Shown: positions 42,370-51,484 of the stretch, one piece after another
How the letters are laid out: the number at the start of each line of letters is the position of its first letter
Numbering within the stretch: the stretch's first letter is position 1
Origin: Pseudomonas fluorescens
GTDB lineage: Bacteria; Pseudomonadota; Gammaproteobacteria; Pseudomonadales; Pseudomonadaceae
Length of the DNA: 64,000 nt
Assembly (NCBI RefSeq): GCF_902497745.1
Contig: NZ_CABVHJ010000025.1
Location: 42,833-106,832 of the forward strand
Direction of reading: 5' to 3'
The notes under the pieces: model-generated
Databases searched by the model: none
What the model was told of the DNA's origin: nothing
The model's input: only the letters and a program-made list of their open reading frames with translations
Program-made: the position numbers and the translations under genes

Positions 42370-42978
42370 GTGATTGGACGCTTGCGCGGCACCTTGGCTG
42401 AGAAACAGCCGCCGCACCTGATTCTGGATGTAAACGGCCTCGGGTATGAGCTGGAAGTGCCCATGACCACCCTTTATCGTCTGCCGTCGGTCGGTGAACC
42501 GCTGACCTTGCACACCCATTTGGTCGTACGCGAAGACGCGCAATTACTCTATGGTTTCGCCGGCAAGCGTGAGCGAGACTTTTTTCGCGAGTTGATTCGT
42601 CTCAATGGTGTCGGGCCAAAATTGGCCCTGGCGTTGATGTCGAGCCTGGAAGTCGACGAACTGATCCGCTGTGTGCAATCTCAGGACACCTCGGCGTTGA
42701 CCAAAGTACCGGGTGTCGGCAAGAAAACCGCCGAACGCCTGCTGGTCGAGCTGAAAGACCGCTTCAAGGCCTGGGAAACCTCGCCAGCCATGTTCGCGCT
42801 CGTGCCGAATCAGCCGGATGGTCCGGCGCCGGTCAACACCGCCGAGAACGATGCGGTCAGCGCGCTGATTTCCCTGGGCTACAAGCCGCAGGAAGCGAGC
42901 AAGGCGATTACCGCCATCAAGGACAAGAATTTGAGCAGTGAAGACCTGATCCGCCGTGCCCTGAAGGGAATGATTTAA
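42370..42978 (+). CDS. ruvA: Holliday junction DNA helicase subunit RuvA
   Basis: The 202-residue protein starts with GTG (MIGRLRGTLAEKQPPHLILD). It contains an OB fold, two helix-hairpin-helix motifs (LNGVGPKLALALM; VPGVGKKTAERLL) and a C-terminal UBA-like domain that binds RuvB (SALISLGYKPQEASKAI). It tetramerises on four-way junctions. ruvB starts immediately after the stop. Confidence 0.97.
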   Translation: MIGRLRGTLAEKQPPHLILDVNGLGYELEVPMTTLYRLPSVGEPLTLHTHLVVREDAQLLYGFAGKRERDFFRELIRLNGVGPKLALALMSSLEVDELIRCVQSQDTSALTKVPGVGKKTAERLLVELKDRFKAWETSPAMFALVPNQPDGPAPVNTAENDAVSALISLGYKPQEASKAITAIKDKNLSSEDLIRRALKGMI

Positions 42979-44040
42979 GTGATTGAAGCTGATCGTCTGA
43001 TCGCCGCCGCGCACAGCCCGCGCGAGCGCGAAGAAGTCCAGGACCGCGCGATTCGTCCGGTCAGTCTGGCCGACTATATTGGTCAGCCGACCGTGCGCGA
43101 GCAGATGGAACTGTTCATCCAGGCGGCCCGTGGTCGTAGTGAATCCCTTGACCACACGCTGATCTTCGGCCCGCCGGGTCTGGGCAAGACCACGCTGGCC
43201 AACATCATTGCCCAGGAAATGGGCGTGTCGATCAAGAGCACATCCGGGCCCGTGCTTGAGCGTCCGGGTGATCTGGCGGCGTTGCTGACCAATCTTGAGC
43301 CGCATGATGTGCTGTTCATCGACGAAATCCATCGTTTGTCGCCGATCGTTGAAGAAGTGCTATATCCAGCGATGGAAGACTTTCAGCTCGACATCATGAT
43401 TGGCGAAGGGCCGGCAGCGCGTTCGATCAAACTTGATCTGCCACCGTTCACCCTGGTGGGCGCAACGACTCGCGCCGGTATGCTGACCAATCCGTTGCGT
43501 GACCGCTTCGGTATCGTCCAGCGCCTTGAGTTCTACAGCACGGCCGATCTGGCGACGATCGTCAGTCGTTCGGCGGCCATCCTCGGTTTGCCACTGGATC
43601 CGGAAGGTTCTTTCGAAATCGCTCGTCGCGCCCGTGGCACCCCGCGTATTGCCAACCGCCTGCTGCGCCGGGTGCGCGATTTCGCCGAAGTGCGTGCCAA
43701 GGGCCATATCACCAAAGCGGTGGCGGATCTGGCGCTGAACCTGCTGGATGTCGACGAACACGGTTTCGATCATCAGGACCGGCGTCTGCTGCTGACCATG
43801 ATCGAGAAGTTCGATGGCGGCCCGGTCGGTATCGACAGCCTCGCCGCTGCGATCAGTGAAGAACGCCACACCATTGAGGATGTGCTGGAGCCGTATCTGA
43901 TTCAGCAGGGCTACATCATGCGCACACCGCGGGGCAGGGTGGTGACGCGGCATGCGTACCTGCACTTCGGTTTAAACATTCCGTCACGAATGGGTGAAAT
44001 GCCCGTGGCAGACGAGTTTCTCGATGCCGTGGACGACTAA
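42979..44040 (+). CDS. ruvB: Holliday junction branch-migration ATPase RuvB
   Basis: The 353-residue AAA+ motor has Walker A GPPGLGKTTLA, Walker B LFIDEIHRLS, sensor 1 LVGATTRAGML and the C-terminal winged helix (GYIMRTPRGRVVTRHAY). GTG at 42979 abuts the ruvA TAA and has AAGGGAA upstream. A terminator-like hairpin after the stop separates ruv from the tol operon. Confidence 0.97.
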   Translation: MIEADRLIAAAHSPREREEVQDRAIRPVSLADYIGQPTVREQMELFIQAARGRSESLDHTLIFGPPGLGKTTLANIIAQEMGVSIKSTSGPVLERPGDLAALLTNLEPHDVLFIDEIHRLSPIVEEVLYPAMEDFQLDIMIGEGPAARSIKLDLPPFTLVGATTRAGMLTNPLRDRFGIVQRLEFYSTADLATIVSRSAAILGLPLDPEGSFEIARRARGTPRIANRLLRRVRDFAEVRAKGHITKAVADLALNLLDVDEHGFDHQDRRLLLTMIEKFDGGPVGIDSLAAAISEERHTIEDVLEPYLIQQGYIMRTPRGRVVTRHAYLHFGLNIPSRMGEMPVADEFLDAVDD

Positions 44041-44071
44041 TACACATTTGTTGTCGATTTATTCAGGGTTT

Positions 44072-44095
44072 GTACTGTCAGAGGACGGTACTTTT
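44072..44095 (+). terminator. Candidate ruvCAB terminator
   Basis: GTACTGTC-agag-GACGGTAC forms an 8-bp stem with one G-T wobble, followed by TTTT. Confidence 0.7.
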
Positions 44096-44167
44096 ACGGT
44101 AAAGCTCTGAAACCATGAAAAACAGTTGCCTGGCCGGATTGGCAACCTGAGGAGTAAGCACTAGAGT

Positions 44168-44635
44168 ATGCGCGCGCAAAACGGGCTTGAGCCGTTCGCA
44201 CATCGTTGTCGCGTTTATTACGAGGACACCGATGCGGGCGGCATCGTGTATTACGTTAATTACCTCAAGTTTATGGAACGGGCTCGAACCGAGCGGCTTC
44301 GCGAGCTGGGCTTTGCCCAATCTGCGCTTGCCGGGGAGGACCTGTTGTTTGTCGTGCACTCCAGCGAAGCGCGCTATCACGCGCCGGCGCGACTGGACGA
44401 TGAACTGCTGGTAAGCGCTGAAGTAATCGAATTGAACCGTGCCAGCCTGCGCTTCAAACAGCAGGTCAGGCGGGCTACGGATAATGTGCTGCTCTGCGAG
44501 GGGCAGTTTTTGGTGGCCTGTGTGCGCACTAACAGTTTGAAACCCCGGGCCCTTCCCGAAGACTTGCGTGCGGCCTTTGCCGACGCGGTCAGCCCGGGTA
44601 CACACTCAAAGCAGGAGATAAAGCGTGGAAGCTAA
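44168..44635 (+). CDS. ybgC: Tol-Pal system-associated acyl-CoA thioesterase
   Basis: The 155-residue hotdog-fold enzyme has the 4HBT signature YYEDTDAGGIVYYVNYLKFME with the catalytic Asp. YbgC proteins hydrolyse acyl-CoA and are linked to phospholipid handling at the envelope. It opens the tol-pal operon, and its 3' end overlaps tolQ by 11 bp. Just upstream lies a small dyad (GTTGCC/GGCAAC, 44125-44146). Confidence 0.95.
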   Translation: MRAQNGLEPFAHRCRVYYEDTDAGGIVYYVNYLKFMERARTERLRELGFAQSALAGEDLLFVVHSSEARYHAPARLDDELLVSAEVIELNRASLRFKQQVRRATDNVLLCEGQFLVACVRTNSLKPRALPEDLRAAFADAVSPGTHSKQEIKRGS

Positions 44636-45320
44636 CGTCGTCGACCATTCCTCCATGTGGAGCCTGGTCAGCAATGCCAGCATCGTGGTGCAGTTGGTAA
44701 TGTTGACCCTGGTAGCCGCATCGGTGACCTCATGGATCATGATCTTTCAGCGCAGCAATCTGCTGCGTGCCGGTCGACGCGCTCTGGAGAGCTTCGAAGA
44801 GCGCTTCTGGTCGGGTATCGACCTGTCCAAGCTGTACCGTCAGGCGGGCAGCAACCCGGATCCGGATTCGGGCGTGGAGCAGATTTTCCGTGCCGGCTTC
44901 AAGGAATTCTCCCGTCTGCGTCAGCAGCCAGGCGTCGACCCTGAAGCGGTCATGGAAGGCGTGGCCCGTGCCATGCGCGTCGCCATCTCCCGCGAAGAAG
45001 AGAAACTGGAGCAGAGCCTGCCGTTTCTCGCCACTGTCGGTTCGGTCAGCCCGTACATCGGTCTGTTCGGTACCGTGTGGGGCATCATGAACTCCTTCCG
45101 CGGTCTGGCCAGCGCCCAGCAAGCAACCCTGGCCACTGTGGCCCCGGGTATCGCTGAAGCCCTGATCGCCACCGCGATCGGTCTGTTCGCCGCGATCCCT
45201 GCGGTTATCGCTTACAACCGTTTCGCCGCTCGCAGCGAAACCTTGCTGGGCCGCTACTACACCTTCGCCGATGAATTCCAGGCGATCCTGCACCGCAAAG
45301 TGCACACCAGCGAAGAATAA
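44625..45320 (+). CDS. tolQ: Tol-Pal inner-membrane proton-channel subunit TolQ
   Basis: The 231-residue protein has three transmembrane helices (about 17-39, 137-160, 170-195) and the MotA/ExbB-like GLFGTVWGIMNSF and APGIAEALIATAIGL segments. With TolR it converts proton-motive force into TolA motion. GTG at 44625 follows GCAGGAGATAAAGC. Confidence 0.97.
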   Translation: MEANVVDHSSMWSLVSNASIVVQLVMLTLVAASVTSWIMIFQRSNLLRAGRRALESFEERFWSGIDLSKLYRQAGSNPDPDSGVEQIFRAGFKEFSRLRQQPGVDPEAVMEGVARAMRVAISREEEKLEQSLPFLATVGSVSPYIGLFGTVWGIMNSFRGLASAQQATLATVAPGIAEALIATAIGLFAAIPAVIAYNRFAARSETLLGRYYTFADEFQAILHRKVHTSEE

Positions 45321-45334
45321 GCAGGTAATTTCCA

Positions 45335-45796
45335 ATGGCTTTAATCGCTCGAGCTCGCAAAAAGCGCAAGCCGGTCGCCGAGATGAACGTGGTGCCCTAC
45401 ATCGACGTGATGTTGGTGCTGCTGGTCATCTTCATGGTGACCGCGCCGATGCTCAATCAGGGCGTGAAAGTTGATCTGCCCAAGGTTTCCAGCGAAGCCT
45501 TGCCGCAGGACAACAACACACAGGTCCTGACCATTTCGATCAAGGCTGACAAGACCTATTACTGGAACCTTGGCAGCGAAGTCGATACCGAGAAGCAACA
45601 GGACAGGGCCATGACCCTGCCGCAAATGACCGACGCGGTGACCAAGATCATTCGTGCCGGCACTGAAGGCGGCAAGCGTACCCAGGTCTTCATCCGCGGT
45701 GACAAGACCGTCGACTACGGTTCCGTCATGGGCGCCATGGGCGGGTTGCAGAAAGCCGGGGTCGGTAATGTTGGTTTGATTACCGAGGCCCCCTGA
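45335..45796 (+). CDS. tolR: Tol-Pal subunit TolR
   Basis: The 153-residue ExbD-like protein has one N-terminal helix (about 18-38) with the essential Asp in NVVPYIDVMLVLLVIFMV, and a periplasmic domain. It partners TolQ. The stop shares its last base with the tolA ATG (TGATG), which indicates coupling. Confidence 0.97.
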   Translation: MALIARARKKRKPVAEMNVVPYIDVMLVLLVIFMVTAPMLNQGVKVDLPKVSSEALPQDNNTQVLTISIKADKTYYWNLGSEVDTEKQQDRAMTLPQMTDAVTKIIRAGTEGGKRTQVFIRGDKTVDYGSVMGAMGGLQKAGVGNVGLITEAP

Positions 45797-46878
45797 TGCA
45801 GCAACAGCGAGAGCCGTCCGCCTCGGAAAGCTACTTCTGGCCTAGTGTTCTGGCAATTGTCCTGCACGTGCTGGTGTTCGGCATGCTGTTCGTCAGTTTT
45901 GCCTTTACACCAGAGCTGCCGCCGGCCAAACCGATTGTCCAGGCGACCCTCTACCAACTGAAATCGAAAAGTCAGGCAACCACCCAGACCAATCAGAAGA
46001 TTGCGGGTGAGGCGAAGAAATCCGCCGCGCGCCAGACCGAAGTCGAGCAGATGGAGCAGAAGAAGGTCGAGCAGGAAGAGATCAAGGCCGCTGCGGAACA
46101 AAAGAAAGAAGAAGCGGCTCAAAAAGCCGAGGAAGCCAAGAAGGCCGATGAGTCGAAAAAAGCAGACGAGGCGAAAAAGGCTGACGAAGCCAAAAAAGCC
46201 GACGAAGCCAAGAAGACCGCCGAAGCCAAGAAGGCTGAAGAGAAAAAATTGGCTGATATAGCCAAGAAGAAATCTGAAGAAGAAGCGAAAAAGGCTGCTG
46301 AAGAAGAGGCCAAGAAAGCCGCTGCTGAAGAAGCCAAGAAGAAGATCGTCGAAGACGCGAAGAAGAAAGCCGCCGAAGACGCCAAGAAGAAAGCTGAAGC
46401 TGAAGAGGCGAAGAAGAAAATCGCCGACGAAGCGAAGAAGAAAGCTGCTGCCGATGCTGCGAAGAAGAAAGCGCAGGATGCGGCACGTAAATCGACCGAA
46501 GACAAAAAGGCTCAGGCCTTGGCCGATCTGCTTTCCGACACGCCGCAGCGTCAGCAGGCCTTGGCCGATGAGCAGGGTGACGAAGTCGCGGGCAGTTTCG
46601 ATGACCTGATTCGTGCGCGAGCGGCAGAAGGTTGGGCCCGTCCACCTTCGGCACGCAAAGGCATGACTGTTGTGCTGCAGATCGGCATGTTGCCGGACGG
46701 TACGGTGACTTCGGTCAGCGTGGCCAAGTCCAGTGGTGACGGTCCGTTCGATGCGTCGGCAGTCGCGGCAGTGAAGAATATTGGACGTTTGACAGAAATG
46801 CAGGGAATGAAGCCGAGCGATTTCGCTCCGTATCGTTCATTCAAGATGACATTCACACCTGAGGATCTAGCCTTGTGA
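45796..46878 (+). CDS. tolA: Tol-Pal energy transducer TolA
   Basis: The 360-residue protein has a short cytoplasmic start, a transmembrane helix (about 15-35), and a long Ala/Lys/Glu-rich helical domain II (about 70-240) built of KKAEEAKK-like repeats. The globular C-terminal domain (about 255-360) contacts TolB and Pal. The charged helix spans the periplasm. The repeat DNA is prone to slippage. The stop overlaps the tolB GTG. Confidence 0.96.
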   Translation: MQQQREPSASESYFWPSVLAIVLHVLVFGMLFVSFAFTPELPPAKPIVQATLYQLKSKSQATTQTNQKIAGEAKKSAARQTEVEQMEQKKVEQEEIKAAAEQKKEEAAQKAEEAKKADESKKADEAKKADEAKKADEAKKTAEAKKAEEKKLADIAKKKSEEEAKKAAEEEAKKAAAEEAKKKIVEDAKKKAAEDAKKKAEAEEAKKKIADEAKKKAAADAAKKKAQDAARKSTEDKKAQALADLLSDTPQRQQALADEQGDEVAGSFDDLIRARAAEGWARPPSARKGMTVVLQIGMLPDGTVTSVSVAKSSGDGPFDASAVAAVKNIGRLTEMQGMKPSDFAPYRSFKMTFTPEDLAL

Positions 46879-48176
46879 GAAACCTTCTTCGAGGAATGCT
46901 GGTCGTGATCTGCTGCATGGCAGGGATCGCGATGGCGGATGAGAAAAACATTCTGGTTACCAGCGGCAGCGATCGGGCTACCCCGATCGCCGTTGTACCG
47001 TTCGGCATGCAGGGCGGTGCCGTGCTGCCGGATGACATGGCTGAAATCATTGGTAACGATTTGCGTAACTCGGGCTACTACTCGCCGATTCCAAAGCAAA
47101 ACATGATCAGCCAGCCAAGCCAGCCGAGCGAAATCATCTTCCGTGACTGGAAGGCGGTGGGTGCTCAATACATGATGGTCGGCAGCATTGCGCCAGCCGG
47201 CGGTCGCCTGCAAGTGCAGTGGGCACTGTTCAACGTGGCCACCGAACAGAAAGTGGCAGACGGCAGTGTTTCCGGTACCACCGATCAACTGCGTGACATG
47301 GCGCACTTCATCTCTGACCAGTCGTTCCAGAAGCTGACCGGTATTGAAGGTGCGTTCTCGACGCGTCTGCTGTACGTGACGGCTGAGCGCTTCTCCGAGA
47401 AGAACACCCGTTACACCCTGCAGCGCTCGGACTATGACGGTGCTCGTGCGGTAACTCTGCTGCAATCGCGTGAGCCGATCCTGTCGCCGCGCTTTGCGCC
47501 GGATGGCAAGCGCATTGCCTACGTGTCGTTCGAGCAGAAGCGTCCGCGTATCTTCATGCAGAACATCGACACCGGTCGCCGTGAGCAGATCACCAACTTC
47601 GAGGGCCTGAACGGCGCGCCAGCCTGGTCGCCGAACGGTGATCGCCTGGCGTTCGTACTGTCGAAGGACGGTAACCCGGATATCTACGTGATGAATCTGG
47701 CTTCGCGCCAGATCACCCGTGTGACCGCAGGTCCTGGCATCAACACCGAACCGTACTGGGGCAAGGATGGTTCGACCATCTACTTCACCTCGGACCGCGG
47801 CGGCAAGCCTCAGATCTACAAAACCAGTGCCAGTGGCGGTGGTGCCGAGCGTGTGACGTTTGTAGGTAACTACAACGCCAACCCTAAGCTTTCGGCAGAT
47901 GAAAAGACTTTGGTGATGATCCATCGTCAGGATGGCTTCACCAATTTCAAGGTGGCAGCTCAGGATCTGCAGCGAGGGAGTGTAAAGATCCTCACTGATA
48001 GCACTCTGGACGAGTCACCTACTGTTGCGCCCAACGGCACCATGGTAATCTACGCCACCCGCCAACAGGGCCGGGGAGTCTTGATGCTCGTGTCCATTAA
48101 TGGACGCGTTAGGCTCCCGCTTCCTACCGCTCAAGGCGAAGTCAGAGAACCGTCCTGGTCCCCTTACCTGAAGTGA
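46875..48176 (+). CDS. tolB: Tol-Pal periplasmic beta-propeller TolB
   Basis: The 433-residue precursor has a signal peptide (MRNLLRGMLVVICCMAGIAM, cleavage after AMA). An N-terminal domain is followed by a six-bladed propeller with recurring SPRFAPDGKRIAYVS and PAWSPNGDRLAFVLS blades. It links Pal and TolA. GTG at 46875 overlaps the tolA stop (GTGA). Confidence 0.97.
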   Translation: MRNLLRGMLVVICCMAGIAMADEKNILVTSGSDRATPIAVVPFGMQGGAVLPDDMAEIIGNDLRNSGYYSPIPKQNMISQPSQPSEIIFRDWKAVGAQYMMVGSIAPAGGRLQVQWALFNVATEQKVADGSVSGTTDQLRDMAHFISDQSFQKLTGIEGAFSTRLLYVTAERFSEKNTRYTLQRSDYDGARAVTLLQSREPILSPRFAPDGKRIAYVSFEQKRPRIFMQNIDTGRREQITNFEGLNGAPAWSPNGDRLAFVLSKDGNPDIYVMNLASRQITRVTAGPGINTEPYWGKDGSTIYFTSDRGGKPQIYKTSASGGGAERVTFVGNYNANPKLSADEKTLVMIHRQDGFTNFKVAAQDLQRGSVKILTDSTLDESPTVAPNGTMVIYATRQQGRGVLMLVSINGRVRLPLPTAQGEVREPSWSPYLK

Positions 48177-48228
48177 GCGGGCGCTACACGTTTTACTTAA
48201 CACACTGGGGTTCATTAGGAGTTTCACG

Positions 48229-48726
48229 ATGGAAATGCTGAAGTTTGGTAAATTTGCTGCGCTGGCTCTGGCCATGGCTGTAGCTGTAGGTTGCTCGTCC
48301 AAAGGCGGCGACAACGCCGGTGAAGGCGCTGTTGATCCAAACGCTGGTTACGGCGCAAACACTGGTGCCGTTGACGGTTCCCTGAGCGAAGAAGCTGCTC
48401 TGCGCGCAATCACCACCTTCTACTTCGAATACGACAGCTCGGACCTGAAGCCAGAAGCCATGCGCGCTCTGGACGTTCACGCCAAAGACCTGAAAGCAAA
48501 CGGCGCTCGCGTTGTTCTGGAAGGCAACACCGACGAACGTGGTACTCGTGAGTACAACATGGCACTGGGCGAGCGTCGTGCGAAAGCCGTTCAGCGCTAC
48601 CTGGTACTGCAAGGTGTTTCCCCAGCTCAGCTGGAACTGGTTTCCTACGGCGAAGAGCGTCCAGTTGCTACCGGCAACGACGAGCAGTCCTGGGCTCAAA
48701 ACCGTCGCGTCGAACTGCGTAAGTAA
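48229..48726 (+). CDS. pal: Peptidoglycan-associated lipoprotein Pal (OprL)
   Basis: The 165-residue lipoprotein has a lipobox AVGC, so Cys22 is acylated after cleavage. An OmpA-like peptidoglycan-binding domain (about 55-165) carries NTDERGTREYNMALGERRAKAV. It anchors the outer membrane to peptidoglycan and pairs with TolB. TTAGGAGTTTCACG gives a strong Shine-Dalgarno. Confidence 0.97.
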   Translation: MEMLKFGKFAALALAMAVAVGCSSKGGDNAGEGAVDPNAGYGANTGAVDGSLSEEAALRAITTFYFEYDSSDLKPEAMRALDVHAKDLKANGARVVLEGNTDERGTREYNMALGERRAKAVQRYLVLQGVSPAQLELVSYGEERPVATGNDEQSWAQNRRVELRK

Positions 48727-48732
48727 TTCGAT

Positions 48733-49566
48733 ATGCGAACGTGCCGTCGTGCTGTAACTGTTCTGGCTCTCAGCCTTGCGCCGCTTGCGGCGTGGGCTGC
48801 GGTTCCTGTGGTCGATGACAACTCCGGTTATAACAATAGCGGGAGCAGTTATCCGCCTGCAGGTTACGGTACGAACGGCGCCTATGCCGGGGGAGCGGCT
48901 TCGGCCCCTGCCTCGGCACAAGGCATGCTGTTCAACCAATTGCAACAGATGCAGGATCAGATTTCTCGCCAGCAAGGCGTGATCGAAGAACTGCAGAATC
49001 AGGTTGCGCGCATGAAGCAGGAATCCCTGGAGCGATACCAGGATCTTGATCGGCGCATAGGATCCGGTGCTGCACCTGCCGCGACTCCTGAGAATTCTTC
49101 TGCCGGTGGCGATGCAAGTGCTGCTGCCGGTGCTGCCGCTGGCGCCGGGGCTGCTGCCCAAGCACCTGCTGCAAGTAGCGAACCGGGTGATCCGGCCAAG
49201 GAAAAGCTGTATTACGATGCCGCTTTCGACCTGATCAAAGCCAAGGATTTCGACAAGGCCAGCCAGGCTTTTGCCGCTTTCCTGCGCAAATACCCGAACA
49301 GCCAGTACGCGGGCAACGCCCAGTACTGGTTGGGCGAAGTCAATCTGGCCAAAGGCGATCTGCAAGGTGCAGGTCAGGCTTTCGCCAAGGTTTCGCAGCT
49401 GTATCCCAAGCACGCCAAAGTGCCGGATTCGCTGTACAAGCTGGCTGATGTAGAGCGCCGCCTCGGTCATACCGACAAGGTCAAAGGCATTCTGCAGCAG
49501 GTGGTGGCCCAATACCCGGGCACGTCCGCCGCTCAGTTGGCGCAACGCGATCTGCAACGCATGTAA
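48733..49566 (+). CDS. cpoB: Cell division coordinator CpoB (YbgF)
   Basis: The 277-residue periplasmic protein has a signal peptide (to about AWA), a trimerising coiled coil (about 65-110), an Ala/Gly-rich linker, and a TPR domain (about 155-277) with AFDLIKAKDFDKASQAFAAF and YPNSQYAGNAQYWLGE. It coordinates peptidoglycan synthesis with Tol-driven outer-membrane constriction. It is the last gene of the operon; a terminator follows. Confidence 0.95.
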   Translation: MRTCRRAVTVLALSLAPLAAWAAVPVVDDNSGYNNSGSSYPPAGYGTNGAYAGGAASAPASAQGMLFNQLQQMQDQISRQQGVIEELQNQVARMKQESLERYQDLDRRIGSGAAPAATPENSSAGGDASAAAGAAAGAGAAAQAPAASSEPGDPAKEKLYYDAAFDLIKAKDFDKASQAFAAFLRKYPNSQYAGNAQYWLGEVNLAKGDLQGAGQAFAKVSQLYPKHAKVPDSLYKLADVERRLGHTDKVKGILQQVVAQYPGTSAAQLAQRDLQRM

Positions 49567-49588
49567 GCACGCTTGACCCGTTTGGAAG

Positions 49589-49615
49589 AAACCCGCGCTT
49601 GTCGCGGGTTTTTTC
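49589..49615 (+). terminator. tol-pal operon terminator
   Basis: AACCCGCG-cttgt-CGCGGGTT followed by TTTT. Confidence 0.9.
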
Positions 49616-49732
49616 GTTAGAATTCACGCCCTTTTTCTGAAACACGCTTCTTGCGGTCTACGCGTTGGCGGGATTGCCTGAAGTGCCTGACGGAGGCGGA
49701 CAGCCTGTTTAGCTGTTACGCCCGTGGCGACT

Positions 49733-50380
49733 ATGCAAGACACATTGAGAATCACCGAAGTTTTCTACTCGTTGCAGGGGGAAACGCGGACTGCCGGGCT
49801 GCCCACGGTTTTTGTGCGCCTGACCGGTTGCCCACTGCGTTGCCAATACTGCGACAGCGCCTATGCGTTCAGTGGCGGCACTGTGCGCACCCTCGACGAT
49901 ATCCTCGAGCAAGTGGCCGGATTTCGTCCGCGCTATGTCTGTGTCACCGGCGGTGAACCGCTGGCACAGCCGAATGCCATTCCTTTGCTCAGGCAGTTGT
50001 GTGACGCCGGTTACGAGGTCTCGCTGGAAACCAGCGGCGCCCTCGATGTCTCGGCTGTCGATCCTCGCGTCAGTCGCGTTGTCGACCTGAAGACGCCGGA
50101 TTCGAAAGAAGCCCATCGCAACCGTTACGAGAACATCGAACTGCTGACGCCCAACGATCAGGTGAAGTTTGTTATTTGCTCGCGGGACGACTATGACTGG
50201 GCCGTCTCCAAACTGATTCAGTACGGTCTCGATCGACGTGCCGGCGAAGTGCTGTTTTCCCCAAGTCACCATGACCTCAATGCCCGCGATCTGGCGGATT
50301 GGGTGGTGGCGGACAACCTGCCAGTGCGCTTGCAATTGCAGCTGCATAAATACCTTTGGAATGACGAGCCGGGGCGCTGA
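49733..50380 (+). CDS. queE: 7-carboxy-7-deazaguanine synthase
   Basis: QueE is a radical-SAM enzyme that turns carboxytetrahydropterin into CDG for queuosine synthesis. The 215-residue protein has the cluster cysteines in LTGCPLRCQYCDSAYAF and the GGEP motif. ATG at 49733 (MQDTLRITEVFYSLQGE) gives the usual family start; a GTG nine bases earlier is an alternative. No good Shine-Dalgarno is visible for either. queC starts one base after the stop. Confidence 0.95.
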   Translation: MQDTLRITEVFYSLQGETRTAGLPTVFVRLTGCPLRCQYCDSAYAFSGGTVRTLDDILEQVAGFRPRYVCVTGGEPLAQPNAIPLLRQLCDAGYEVSLETSGALDVSAVDPRVSRVVDLKTPDSKEAHRNRYENIELLTPNDQVKFVICSRDDYDWAVSKLIQYGLDRRAGEVLFSPSHHDLNARDLADWVVADNLPVRLQLQLHKYLWNDEPGR

Positions 50381-50381
50381 T

Positions 50382-51074
50382 ATGACCGAACAACTGAACA
50401 CCACTGAAAAACGTGCGGTCATCCTGCTGTCCGGCGGCCTGGATTCGGCGACCGTTGTAGCCATGGCTCGCGCCGAAGGTTACAGCTGCTACACCATGAG
50501 TTTCGATTACGGTCAGCGTTCTCACGCTGAATTGCACGCCGCTGCCCGCGTCGCCCGCGACCTGGGCGTGGTTGAGCACAAAGTCATTGGACTCAACTTG
50601 AACGGCATGGGCGGTTCGGCCCTGACCGACAGCAGCATCGATATTCCGGAGGAGTTGGGCGAAGGCATTCCAGTGACGTACGTGCCGGCGCGTAACACGG
50701 TATTCCTCTCGCTGGCGCTGGGCTGGGCAGAAGTGCTGGGTGCGCGTGACATCTTTATTGGTGTCAACGCCGTGGACTATTCCGGTTACCCGGATTGCCG
50801 TCCGGAGTTCATCGAGTCGTTCGAGCGCATGGCCAATCTGGCGACCAAGGCCGGTGTGGAAGGCAATGGCTTCCGCATCCAGGCGCCGCTGCAGAACCTG
50901 AGCAAGGCGCAGATCGTCGAGGCGGGCGTGAAGCTTGGCGTTGATTATGGCCTCACCGTTTCCTGCTATCAGGCCGACGATGACGGCCGCGCGTGCGGTA
51001 AATGCGACAGCTGCCGCCTGCGCGCAGAGGGCTTCGCGGCAGCTGGTGTGGACGACCCGACACCTTATTTTTGA
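50382..51074 (+). CDS. queC: 7-cyano-7-deazaguanine (preQ0) synthase
   Basis: QueC converts CDG to preQ0 using ATP and ammonia. The 230-residue protein has the PP-loop LSGGLDSATVV, the YVPARNTVFLSLAL motif and the zinc site CGKCDSCRLRAEGF. It forms a two-gene operon with queE. A dyad (CACCTT...AAGGTG) covers the stop region before the tRNA promoter. Confidence 0.97.
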   Translation: MTEQLNTTEKRAVILLSGGLDSATVVAMARAEGYSCYTMSFDYGQRSHAELHAAARVARDLGVVEHKVIGLNLNGMGGSALTDSSIDIPEELGEGIPVTYVPARNTVFLSLALGWAEVLGARDIFIGVNAVDYSGYPDCRPEFIESFERMANLATKAGVEGNGFRIQAPLQNLSKAQIVEAGVKLGVDYGLTVSCYQADDDGRACGKCDSCRLRAEGFAAAGVDDPTPYF

Positions 51075-51091
51075 TTATTTTCAAAAAGGTG

Positions 51092-51119
51092 TTGAATAGT
51101 CCTTAAAAATCAGTATTAT
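51092..51119 (+). promoter_or_regulatory. Predicted promoter of tRNA-Lys
   Basis: TTGAAT and TATTAT are separated by 16 bp and lie 17 bp before the tRNA 5' end. Confidence 0.65.
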
Positions 51120-51136
51120 ACGCGCCACCACACAGC

Positions 51137-51212
51137 GGGTCGTTAGCTCAGTTGGTAGAGCAGTTGGCTTTTAACCAATTGGTCGTAGGTTCGAATCCCA
51201 CACGACCCACCA
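51137..51212 (+). tRNA. tRNA-Lys (TTT anticodon)
   Basis: The 76-nt gene folds as a standard cloverleaf. Acceptor GGGTCGT pairs with ACGACCC, the D arm is GCTC...GAGC, the anticodon loop is CTTTTAA, and the T arm contains GTTCGAATC. CCA is encoded. It lies just after queC, as PA0976.1 does in P. aeruginosa, where it is a known island integration site. Confidence 0.98.
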
Positions 51213-51227
51213 TATTTGGCGGTTTAG

Positions 51228-51274
51228 AAAATCCGGAAGGCCCACGAAAGTGAGGATTTCCGGGTTTTTTTTTT
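51228..51274 (+). terminator. tRNA-Lys terminator
   Basis: AAATCC and GGATTT pair across about 19 bases; a run of ten T follows. Confidence 0.75.
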
Positions 51275-51484
51275 GCCTGCAATTTCGCTATGCGTTATTT
51301 CAATACCCGCAGCGCTGACGCAGGTCAGAATCATCTTTTGTATCAACGGGATATTCTGTAGCCTTGCGCAGCTTCAATGCTGTCCGTGCCTGATAATACT
51401 CACTCTCCCGGCGGTACCCTCAAGCGGTCCGGAGCCGGGTGTATACTCGACTTTCGCGCGAACGCGCCTGCAGGTCTTGCGAAC

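Noticed and set aside
46001..46505. Phe/Ser/Ala-rich and Arg/Lys-rich frames over tolA
   Set aside because: They are alternative-frame readings of the Ala/Lys/Glu repeat of TolA.
51137..51212. Occupied attachment site at tRNA-Lys
   Set aside because: No duplicate of the tRNA 3' end and no integrase is found in the following kilobases; the site appears empty.
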